A stretch of DNA of 17,010 bases from Nitrospira sp. (GTDB taxonomy: Bacteria > Nitrospirota > Thermodesulfovibrionia > Thermodesulfovibrionales > SM23-35): assembly GCA_016873595.1 (NCBI GenBank), contig VGWZ01000013.1, positions 1 to 17,010 on the forward strand. Direction: 5' to 3'. The notes beneath the pieces are model-generated. The model was given only the letters and a program-made list of their open reading frames with translations, ran no database searches and was not told the origin of the DNA. Position numbers and translations under genes: made by a program. This document shows, piece by piece, positions 1 through 6,361 of this stretch. Numbering within the stretch: the first letter of the stretch is position 1; each line of letters begins with the position of its first letter.

Positions 1-38
1 AAGGTGATCTGCTCACGACTGCCACATTTATATGCCAT
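1..38 (-). CDS. Transposase N-terminus, IS1182-like (partial, runs off left edge)
   Basis: Only 12 complete codons are in the window, reading MAYKCGSREQIT. This resembles from memory the conserved opening of IS1182-family DDE transposases (MAYK-x-SR-x-Q followed by a leucine-proline stretch). The start is well supported: an AAGGAG ribosome site (plus-strand 45-50) lies six bases upstream of the ATG at 36-38. A promoter-like sequence lies further upstream. The gene reads away from the polysaccharide genes, so the element's 5' end faces the truncated GT2 gene. The family assignment rests on a very short peptide and on context (truncated neighbour, interrupted hairpin repeat). Another small conserved protein is possible. 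Confidence 0.6.
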   Translation of the reverse strand, partial: MAYKCGSREQIT

Positions 39-64
39 AATTGTCTCCTTTCTATACCTACAGA

Positions 65-93
65 ATTCTAGCATATAAATGACCTTCTTTCAT
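65..93 (-). promoter_or_regulatory. Candidate sigma70 promoter of the transposase gene
   Basis: On the minus strand, TAGAAT (65-70) is preceded by TGC (71-73), giving an extended -10. ATGAAA (88-93) lies 17 bases upstream as a weak -35, matching four of six consensus bases. The -10 is about 27 bases from the ATG at 38, leaving room for the AAGGAG ribosome site at 45-50. The call is by consensus only. Confidence 0.4.
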
Positions 94-104
94 CCCTTTC
101 TTCT

Positions 105-124
105 GCTATAATTGCGACACAGTC
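105..124 (-). mobile_element. Candidate terminal end of the IS element
   Basis: Read on the minus strand this begins AGACTGTGTCGCAATTATAG. It abuts the half hairpin CTTGATCGGGGAATCC (125-140, plus strand), whose left arm is missing. That is what is expected if the element inserted into the loop of a palindromic repeat. The other end of the element lies outside the window, so the terminal inverted repeat cannot be confirmed. Confidence 0.3.
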
Positions 125-240
125 TCTTGATCGGGGAATCCAGACGCCGTCCCCGCGAAAGCGGGGAACTATATATAAGGAACTGGATTCCCGTTTTCAC
201 GGGAAACCCTGGATTCTCTGGTCAAGCCAGAGAATGACAC
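125..240. repeat. Cluster of palindromic hairpin repeats
   Basis: Three complete hairpins and one half hairpin lie in tandem. CCCCGC/GCGGGG has a GAAA loop (151-166). TTCCCG/CGGGAA spans 188-205. ATTCTCTGG/CCAGAGAAT has a five-base TCAAG loop (213-235). The half element with CTTGATCGGGGAAT is at 125-138. Units are joined by a recurring GAATCCAG or its complement CTGGATTC. This is the look of REP- or MITE-like intergenic palindromes dispersed in many bacterial genomes. No run of T follows any stem in the minus direction, so they are not obvious intrinsic terminators, although they could stop exonucleases or end the operon transcript. Confidence 0.75.
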
Positions 241-309
241 TTATTGGGTGATTGCATTTTCTTTAGAATACCTTGATTAATATGGTTTTAAATAAATAAA
301 TCGCTCAAT

Positions 310-693
310 TTAGGTATCAATTAATTCAATAGGATGATACACCATCCCTATGTTCTGTTTATCTCTGAATTTATCTATAACTTTTTGGATTTTCTCTTCA
401 TGCCACATGTCATCGGCGTCAAGAAATATAATCACTTCTCCTTTCGCCAGAGACATGCCTCTATTCCTTGCGCTTGCTACACCTTTGTTTTCCTGATGAA
501 CATAAATAATCTTCTTTCTATATTCGTTGAGAATTTCATTGGTGTTATCAGTAGAACCATCATCAATGACGATTATTTCAATTTTTTCCTGTGGATAGGT
601 CTGCTGAAAAAGGCTCTCGAGAGCAAACTTTATAAAAGGGGCGTTGTCATAAGCAGGGATTATCACAGAAACAAGAGGTAATTCATTCAGCAT
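310..693 (-). pseudogene. Truncated GT2 glycosyltransferase (N-terminal GT-A half only)
   Basis: The 127-residue product begins with a classic GT2 nucleotide-sugar fold: VSVIIPAYDNAPF (about residues 8-20), IDDGSTDNT (about 43-51), the NKGVASARNRG helix region, and the metal-binding FLDADD (about 90-95). GT2 enzymes normally run to 250-330 residues. Here the frame ends soon after the DxD, at ELIDT followed by TAA, so the acceptor-binding half and catalytic base are missing. The ATG at 691-693 overlaps the end of the preceding GT4 gene by 11 bases, suggesting translational coupling in the original operon. Homology stops at about 310, just before the hairpin repeats and the IS-like transposase, so the 3' part was probably lost through rearrangement. 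It is probably inactive as a transferase. Confidence 0.75.
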
Positions 694-1897
694 TTGATAT
701 TATAATTTGGTTTAAATACTTATATCTTTCCAGAACTCTATAGAGAAACTCCTGGTACTTCAACGCTATTTTATCCCAGGTATAATCCTTCACCAAATCC
801 CTTCCCCTCTGTCCCATCTCTTTTCGTTCATTATTAGTGACGAGGTTCGTCATAGACTTTGCAAGAGATATAGCCTCTTCTTTCTTGAAATAGATCCCGG
901 CTCTCTTCTGGATCACCTCACTAAATTCAGTAATATCACTCACGATAACAGCCTTCCCACATGCCCTTGCCTCTGAAAGTGCTATTGACTGAACCTCATG
1001 CCGTGAAGGAAATACAACACATAATGCCCTGTTTATTACCTCTACTTTTTTATCACCAGAAACCCATCCCAATAACTCTATGTTTTTTCTCACATGATCA
1101 GGTAACGTCATAATTTCGGCTTTAAATGCCTCCATATCCCTTCCATCACCTGCTATAACCAATCTTATATCTGGAAATGACTTATAAAATTCCCTGTAAG
1201 CTTTTATAAGAATATCAAGGCCCTTTCCATAGATGTCTATCCTTCCTATATAAAGAATATAATCACCTTCAGAAGGTTGTGTATCCAGTAATTCTGGTGA
1301 TACACCATTTGGAATGACCGCGATACTTTTCCCCACACCAGATGAAGCATCCAGACCCCTTCCCCCTCCCTTGACGGGAGGGGGTGAGGGGGAGGGTGAA
1401 AGGTTTTCAGGTAAAAGTTTTTTAACAGTCTCCGCGCTTATAAAGATAAATTTTTTATAAAACCGGGGTCTCAGATGTTCCATAATATAAAGCATCAAAG
1501 CATAGGCAGGATTGTATTTTTTGAAATATAGAGTGCCCGTATATCCCTGTACTTGAAGGATAACAGGTTTCTTTGTAAACGCATGCAAAAAAGTTGGTAT
1601 AGCAGGAGAGAACTCTTCGATTATGATATCAAACTCATCAGCATGTCTTTTAACGAACATTACGGCTTGATAAGCATATGATAGTAAGGTCTTCGTAAGG
1701 CTCTTGCTTTCTGTTCCAACAAATATGTGCCTGAGTCCTTCTATTTCCTTATTTTGAGCACCGGGATATTTCTTACACAAAAGGGTAATATCATGCCTGT
1801 CTCTTAAATGCTTATATATCTCATACGCCCTGAATCCTACACCACCGATTCCAAAATAATCTCCCTTGCTTTCATAAAGAAGGTGAAGAATCTTCAT
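683..1897 (-). CDS. GT4 glycosyltransferase with a repeat-derived insertion
   Basis: This 404-residue GT-B enzyme should transfer a sugar from a nucleotide donor on the cytoplasmic face. The N-terminal acceptor domain opens with MKILHLLYES and a glycine-rich loop GIGGVG (about 17-22). The C-terminal donor domain starts near VIPNGV (194-199), has LYIGRIDIYGKGLDIL, and carries the GT4 E-x7-E signature (E301 and E309). I start it at the ATG 1895-1897, seven codons inside the longest frame. AAAGG lies six bases upstream of this ATG, and the conserved family opening begins here. Residues 165-187 (SPSPSPPPVKGGGRG and flanks) are low-complexity, encoded by a palindromic repeat, and sit between the two domains. 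The protein is probably still functional because the frame is intact. Its start lies 10 bases after the end of an ATPase pseudogene. Donor and acceptor are unknown. Confidence 0.88.
   Translation of the reverse strand: MKILHLLYESKGDYFGIGGVGFRAYEIYKHLRDRHDITLLCKKYPGAQNKEIEGLRHIFVGTESKSLTKTLLSYAYQAVMFVKRHADEFDIIIEEFSPAIPTFLHAFTKKPVILQVQGYTGTLYFKKYNPAYALMLYIMEHLRPRFYKKFIFISAETVKKLLPENLSPSPSPPPVKGGGRGLDASSGVGKSIAVIPNGVSPELLDTQPSEGDYILYIGRIDIYGKGLDILIKAYREFYKSFPDIRLVIAGDGRDMEAFKAEIMTLPDHVRKNIELLGWVSGDKKVEVINRALCVVFPSRHEVQSIALSEARACGKAVIVSDITEFSEVIQKRAGIYFKKEEAISLAKSMTNLVTNNERKEMGQRGRDLVKDYTWDKIALKYQEFLYRVLERYKYLNQIIISNAE
1352..1402. repeat. Palindromic repeat inserted in frame inside a GT4 gene
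   Basis: The core is a perfect nine-base stem, CCCCCTCCC (1362-1370) and GGGAGGGGG (1376-1384), around the loop TTGAC. It is followed by the purine-rich GTGAGGGGGAGGGTG. It is far richer in G+C than the surrounding gene and encodes a Ser-Pro/Gly-rich peptide of the kind such repeats give when they land in coding DNA. The TTGA loop is shared with the hairpins at 125-240. The length is a multiple of three or compatible with the frame, since the gene stays open. Confidence 0.8.
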
Positions 1898-1907
1898 CTT
1901 TTGCCTT

Positions 1908-2613
1908 TCACGAAACATGCCTCACTGGCTTCATATCCTCAAGTATACGCATTAATGAAAGCGCCCGTATATCCCTCGCAAGATTGAATGTTTCCTCTCC
2001 TGCATGGATAACATCCAATCGCCGAAGTTTCAGATCAGAAATGGCACTCCTCATTGATTGTGATCCCCAGTTGTGGCAGGTCCCTCTCAAGAAAAGTTCT
2101 TATGAAGCCGCGTCTCCACTCATCGCTTGCCGTGTCAGACGTCGCTAAATATGATTTGGGAAAACCTCCTCGCAGCCACAGCCGCCGGTGATTCTTCATC
2201 CCTATCTCTTCAAGTGAAAAGCCTTTAAGTTAATGATAAAAAATACGTCCTGCAAGCGTTTCTGAACCCTGACGAAGGAGGTCAGGAGAGGCACTTCCGA
2301 GAACCAAAAAGCGTATCAGAGATTTCGGACGGTCAACAAGCACTCTCAATATGGGGAAGAGTTCAGGCGCTCGCTGTATCTCATCAATGACGACAAGCCC
2401 TCGCAGTCCTTTGAGGGCGAGCATCGGATCAGAGAGACGCGCTGTATCTTCCGGGTTTTCTAAATCAAAGTATGTGGAGGTACCACCGATGGTTCTCATG
2501 AGAAAACGGGCCAGTGTTGTCTTTCCGACCTGACGTGCACCGACTATTCCAACAACTGGATGCCTTTTAAGGAGACCGATAAGGATTTTGACTTCGCGTT
2601 GACAATCTATCAT
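1908..2613 (-). pseudogene. DUF4143-type AAA ATPase, nonsense mutation plus internal deletion
   Basis: The N-terminus is a clear AAA_14-type ATPase: Walker A GARQVGKT (residues 25-32) and Walker B LVVIDEI (about 73-79), then the sensor-like LVLGSASPDLL. At 2230-2232 an in-frame TAA interrupts GRIFYH*LKGFSLEEIG; one G-to-T change in a GAA codon would explain it. The same frame then continues with the family motifs LWLRGGFPKSYLA and FIRTFLERDLPQLGIT. After that, near 2052-2066, it jumps to another frame that reads SMRSAISDLKL and VIHAGEETFNLARDIRAL, matching the far C-terminus of DUF4143 proteins. About 150 or more residues of the usual 380-430 are therefore missing. Such ATPases of poorly known role are widespread and often patchily distributed. 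The insertion separates two GT4 genes of the operon. Confidence 0.85.
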
Positions 2614-2619
2614 GAGAAA

Positions 2620-2648
2620 AGTTTACCTTGAAATCTCTGTACAGTCAA
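2620..2648 (-). promoter_or_regulatory. Possible promoter of the ATPase pseudogene
   Basis: On the minus strand TTGACT (2643-2648) and TAAACT (2620-2625) are separated by 17 bases, matching five and four of six consensus bases. The -10 is only six bases from the ATG at 2613, so a transcript would be nearly leaderless, which weakens the call. If real, it came with the ATPase gene and may now transcribe the downstream GT4 gene. Confidence 0.25.
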
Positions 2649-2667
2649 CAGAATTTTCAATATAGTT

Positions 2668-2769
2668 TTAGTGTCTCACCGAATATGAACAAAAACCTAT
2701 ATTACCTTCTGACACATCAATACCGAAATAGTCACCTTTGCTTTCATAAAGAAGATGAAGAATTTTCAT
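2668..2769 (-). pseudogene. Remnant: diverged copy of the start of the downstream GT4 gene
   Basis: An ATG at 2767-2769 opens a 33-codon frame beginning MKILHLLYESKGDYFGI, identical over 17 residues to the start of the GT4 gene at 1897. It then diverges into unrelated sequence and stops at 2668-2670. At the DNA level I count eight mismatches in about 51 bases (2719-2769 against 1847-1897), so this is an old copy or a paralogue, not a fresh target duplication. Its first 26 bases overlap the end of the upstream GT4 gene in another frame. It appears to mark where a GT4 gene once began directly after that gene, before the ATPase segment arrived. It encodes no functional domain. Confidence 0.75.
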
Positions 2770-3883
2770 AAAAGATGCTCCTGTATCTTTCGATTATTTT
2801 ATTCAAATCATAGGACTGTGCTTTCAACTTAGCTTCCCTGCATAGATCATCTTTGAGCCTACTGTCTGTAAGTGCATCAATCATAGCTTTAGCTAATGCC
2901 CTTTCATCCTTTATAGGTACTAAAAGTCCATTTTTCCTATCATCTATTATCTCTGATGGCCCTGAAGGACAGTCAGTAGAAATAACAGGCAACCCTAATG
3001 CCATAGCTTCAACGATAACATTGCCAAATCCTTCATAAAGTGATGATAGGATAAAAACTGACGACCTCGCCATATATTTAAAGGGGTTTTTTTGAAAGCC
3101 TAAAAATTCTATGTCACCTTTAAGATCTAATTCTTTCGTCATCTCGATGAGCTCCATTTTATCTTCTCCCTCACCAATAATAAGAAGCCTGCACGTCAAA
3201 GACCTTTTCACAAGAGAAAATGCCTTAATCAAATATGGATAGCCCTTTTGTTTTGTTATTCTCCCTACGGACACTATGATGGGGACCTCCTCGTAAAACC
3301 ATGGATGATCTGCTTTTTCTTTGGAAAGCGTTTCTATTTCCTTTATATCCACAGGATTATAAATAACCACAACTTTATCTTCGGGGATATTAAAGTTTTT
3401 GATTAAATCCTGTTTAATTCCTTCAGACACAGCTATTATTTTATTAGCCTTAGGATAAAGATATTTAATAAAAATTTTTGTTATGCCGCCGTATATCTCA
3501 TTCTTAAGATTTGTGGAGGGATGGGTATGGTCGCTAACAATTACCTTACATTTCGTCCACGAGAATAACTTTGCTACGATTGCTGCGACATTTGTGCTGC
3601 TTAATAAACTAAACACAATATCTGGTTTGTTCTGTCTTATTAACCTGGAAAGATTTACAATCTTTAATATAAAACTTTTTGTTAACTTTAAAATATTCCT
3701 GCTGGTGTAAATATCTAATATTTTAACCTCTACGTTCTCTGGCAGTGGAAAATCAAAGACCCTCTCATACAGGATAAGGGTTATAAAAAATTCATTTCTA
3801 TCTAAGCCCTTTAATAAATTTAACAATACTTTTTCCGACCCGCCACCTCTAAGGCTATGAATAACCATCATTAATTTTGTCAT
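2744..3883 (-). CDS. GT4 glycosyltransferase
   Basis: The product is a 379-residue cytoplasmic GT-B transferase of normal length. The N-terminal domain opens with MMVIHSLRGGGSEKV, where the glycine loop is typical of enzymes that act on lipid-linked glycans. VSDHTHPS (about 117-124) and IIAVSEGIKQDL follow. The donor domain begins around VIYNPVDI (173-180), with VGRITKQKGYPYLI and IIGEGE. The nucleotide-sugar site EGFGNVIVE carries the E-x7-E pair (E284, E292), followed by VISTDCPSGPSEII. The last motif is common in GalNAc/Gal-type GT4 enzymes, but that does not fix the donor. The ATG lies 10 bases after wecB with no strong ribosome site, so coupling is likely; a second ATG five codons inside is possible. 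The C-terminal Ser-rich tail (SSSSL) is encoded by the overlap with the remnant gene start. Confidence 0.9.
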   Translation of the reverse strand: MTKLMMVIHSLRGGGSEKVLLNLLKGLDRNEFFITLILYERVFDFPLPENVEVKILDIYTSRNILKLTKSFILKIVNLSRLIRQNKPDIVFSLLSSTNVAAIVAKLFSWTKCKVIVSDHTHPSTNLKNEIYGGITKIFIKYLYPKANKIIAVSEGIKQDLIKNFNIPEDKVVVIYNPVDIKEIETLSKEKADHPWFYEEVPIIVSVGRITKQKGYPYLIKAFSLVKRSLTCRLLIIGEGEDKMELIEMTKELDLKGDIEFLGFQKNPFKYMARSSVFILSSLYEGFGNVIVEAMALGLPVISTDCPSGPSEIIDDRKNGLLVPIKDERALAKAMIDALTDSRLKDDLCREAKLKAQSYDLNKIIERYRSIFYENSSSSL

Positions 3884-3893
3884 TTTTTAGAAC

Positions 3894-5006
3894 TTAAGTA
3901 TATCTTTCAAATATCTGTCTTATTCTTGTGCAGGCCATACCGTCACCGTATGGGTTATTAGCCCTTGCCATCCTGTCATATTCAGTTTTATCCTTAAGGA
4001 GTTTTACTGTCTCGTTCACAATTTTGTCCCTATCTGTTCCAACAACCTTAGCTGTACCAGCATCTATACCCTCTGTCCTCTCTGTTACATCTCTCATTAC
4101 AAGAACAGGTTTTCCAAGAGACGGGGCTTCTTCCTGAACACCTCCCGAATCAGTAAGAATCAAGTAGCTCCTATTCATCAACCGGACAAACGAAGGGTAA
4201 TCAAGAGGCTCCATGAGGTGAATATTTTTCACACCTTTTAGGATACTAAAAACAGACCTCCTCACATTTGGGTTGAGATGGACTGGATAAACAATCTCAA
4301 CATTGTTATTTTGAGCAATCATTCTAAGTGCATGACATACATTCTCAAAGGGTTTTCCAAAACTCTCTCGTCTATGCCCGGTTACAAGGATTATTTTCTT
4401 TTCAAAATCAATTGATTTAAAGAATGTAAATTGATCAGGGTCTTCTCCCGAAAGCTTTTTTAAACAGAAAAAAAGCGCATCTATACTCGTATTGCCAACT
4501 ACAAAGATTTTATCTTCAGATACAGCTTCATTTAAAAGACTTTCTCTGGCCTTCGGTGTGGGAGCAAAGTGTAAATCAGAGAGATGTGTCGTTAAAACTC
4601 TGTTGATCTCTTCTGGAAAAGGAGCATGTTTATTGAAGCTCCTGAGTCCTGCTTCGATATGGGCAACTTTTACTTTTTTATAAAAGGCAGCTAAGGTTCC
4701 TGCAAAAGTTGTCGTAGTATCACCCTGAACAATTAACCAATCTGGTTTGCATTTAGAAATAACCTCTCCAATACCAATCAGGGCTTCTGTAGTTACATGA
4801 AACAGGTTTTGGTTCTCCTTCATTATGTTAAGATCAAAATCAGGCTTTATATTAAAAAAATTGAGTACCTGATCAAGCATTTCTCTGTGCTGTGCAGAAA
4901 CACAAACCTTTAAATCAAACCTTTCTGGATATTTACTGAATTCCTTGATTAAGGGAGCCAACTTGATAGCTTCTGGCCTTGTCCCAAAAAAGAAGAGTAT
5001 CCTCAT
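3894..5006 (-). CDS. wecB: UDP-N-acetylglucosamine 2-epimerase (non-hydrolysing)
   Basis: This cytoplasmic enzyme interconverts UDP-GlcNAc and UDP-ManNAc, supplying ManNAc or its derivatives for surface glycans. At 370 residues it has normal family length. Key positions line up with E. coli WecB: FGTRPEAIK with R10 and K15, QGDT with D96, HIEAGLRS with E118, PEEINR with E132, TGHRRE with H211, and TDSGGVQEEAPSLGKPVL with S287 and E293. The last of these regions is also the allosteric UDP-GlcNAc site region in the family. The start ATG shares an ATGA overlap (5003-5006) with the stop of the upstream GT gene. No wecC-like dehydrogenase is present, so whether ManNAc itself or a derivative is used is unknown. 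Confidence 0.96.
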   Translation of the reverse strand: MRILFFFGTRPEAIKLAPLIKEFSKYPERFDLKVCVSAQHREMLDQVLNFFNIKPDFDLNIMKENQNLFHVTTEALIGIGEVISKCKPDWLIVQGDTTTTFAGTLAAFYKKVKVAHIEAGLRSFNKHAPFPEEINRVLTTHLSDLHFAPTPKARESLLNEAVSEDKIFVVGNTSIDALFFCLKKLSGEDPDQFTFFKSIDFEKKIILVTGHRRESFGKPFENVCHALRMIAQNNNVEIVYPVHLNPNVRRSVFSILKGVKNIHLMEPLDYPSFVRLMNRSYLILTDSGGVQEEAPSLGKPVLVMRDVTERTEGIDAGTAKVVGTDRDKIVNETVKLLKDKTEYDRMARANNPYGDGMACTRIRQIFERYT

Positions 5007-6289
5007 AGTGTTTTTATAATATTACTAATATCTTCTGCCCTTTTTCGCCACGTTAGGTCTTCGACCGCATCAAGGTTAAAACTCGCATCCAATAAACCCT
5101 TCTGCCAAAGCTCATAAAGCTTCATAATTCCTTCTGTTATATCTTCTTTTTTATTATCTGCCATAATCCCTTTATTATATCTTTTTACCAGCTCTGCTGA
5201 TAGGTCTCTATCGATCCCTTTTATACAAAGAATTGGCCTCTCTGCTCCAAAATATTCATAAATCTTTCCCGGAACCTGGACATCAGTAAAATTGCCAATG
5301 TGCAACAACACTGTAGCACTCTTCTGTAAGGCCAATGATTCTTTATGATCCAAAAAACCACGATATTTAATCTTTTCACAAAGACCTTCCTTCTTCAAAA
5401 TATCAGCAAATTCATTTATCCTTCCTGCTATTATTACCTCAATATTTTCTTTATCCATTTCCTTTATTGCCTTGAAAAAAGCCATCGGGTCTCGCAGGTT
5501 TTTATAAAAACTACCACAATAGACAATCCTAAATTTAGATGACATCTCTTTCTTTACCTGCGAAAACATGACTGGATCAAAACCCTGGGTTACAACATGA
5601 ATACGTTCTTCATTAAGAGAGGGATATCTTTCAAGATATAGTTTTTTGATCCCCTCTGAAGTAACAGAAATCGCATCCACTCTCTTTAATATATTTCTCT
5701 CAATTCTTTCTATAATCTTCTTTTTACATTTAAATTCTGGGGAAATAGGCACAGGATAAATCCATGGGTCACCGTAATCAGCTATCCAAGGAACACCAGC
5801 CTTTTTTTTCAAGAAATAGCCTATCAGATGACATACCCTCGGCTCTGAAGATGATATGATGAGGTCATATTTTTTTGTCTTTGTAAGATTTAAACCTATT
5901 TTTATAGCAAAAGGAAGCCATTCGGAATAAATGTCCGGGATAAAGAGGTTATTTAATATCTTGTAAGTTTTAAAATGGATGCCGGAAAGAATTTTCCAAA
6001 AAGTAGAGTGATTGACAGACATCCCAGACTTTTCGCTTTTGGATGACTCTTGGGAGTATTTAAACGTTAAGTAATAAAAGGGGCCGGGGAACGTACGATA
6101 TATCGTAATTTCTTTCGATACATCATCCACCATATCACGAAATGCAGTAGGCATCCTTATAGTCAAAACATCTATTAAGTAACCTCCCCGACTTAACTCC
6201 CTGCATAAATAAAACCATCGCAGTGACTGAGGCGATATGAGAGGTGGAAAGTTATAAGCAACAAGAAGAATCCTTTTACGGATACCCAA
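5003..6289 (-). CDS. GT4-like glycosyltransferase
   Basis: A 428-residue GT-B protein. It opens with RILLVAYNFPP followed by the S-P-x-S-LRW segment, a start common to WcaI/WbuB-like GT4 enzymes that modify lipid-linked intermediates. WIADYGDPW and AISVTSEGIKKLY are typical mid-protein motifs of this group. The donor half is recognisable from VTQGFDPVMF, IVYCGSFY and the PGKIYEYFGAERPIL segment, where the usual second glutamate region is replaced by K-x-YEY as in this subgroup. The start is a TTG (6287-6289). An in-frame TAA lies two codons upstream, so a longer start is excluded. An AGGGAG ribosome-like site is rather distant, so this start is uncertain. It ends in the ATGA overlap with wecB. 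The specific sugar is unknown. Confidence 0.85.
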   Translation of the reverse strand: MGIRKRILLVAYNFPPLISPQSLRWFYLCRELSRGGYLIDVLTIRMPTAFRDMVDDVSKEITIYRTFPGPFYYLTFKYSQESSKSEKSGMSVNHSTFWKILSGIHFKTYKILNNLFIPDIYSEWLPFAIKIGLNLTKTKKYDLIISSSEPRVCHLIGYFLKKKAGVPWIADYGDPWIYPVPISPEFKCKKKIIERIERNILKRVDAISVTSEGIKKLYLERYPSLNEERIHVVTQGFDPVMFSQVKKEMSSKFRIVYCGSFYKNLRDPMAFFKAIKEMDKENIEVIIAGRINEFADILKKEGLCEKIKYRGFLDHKESLALQKSATVLLHIGNFTDVQVPGKIYEYFGAERPILCIKGIDRDLSAELVKRYNKGIMADNKKEDITEGIMKLYELWQKGLLDASFNLDAVEDLTWRKRAEDISNIIKTL

Positions 6290-6361
6290 TCTTTATTTGA
6301 CTCCCTCTACAAAAAAGTTACCAAATATGTTTCACATCCTCGGTGATATCATCATTATAAG

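Noticed and set aside
188..235. Intrinsic terminator of the operon
   Set aside because: The stems are good, but no T-run follows on the minus strand.
125..240. CRISPR array
   Set aside because: The repeated units are different palindromes with no constant repeat length or unique spacers of equal size, and no cas genes are present.
334..681. Plus-strand 115-residue open frame
   Set aside because: It lies wholly opposite the GT2 fragment, which has clear family motifs, and it has no recognisable protein signature.
1534..1977. 14-base direct repeat AGGGATATACGGGC in the GT4 gene and the ATPase pseudogene
   Set aside because: A single 14-base match is expected by chance about as often as not in 17 kb, and the flanks share nothing.
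1908..2090. Independent small 60-residue gene
   Set aside because: Its sequence matches the far C-terminus of the DUF4143 ATPase upstream, and its start is a TTG inside the reading frame of that pseudogene.
2719..2769. Exact target-site duplication of a recent insertion
   Set aside because: Eight mismatches in 51 bases against 1847-1897 are too many for a fresh duplication.
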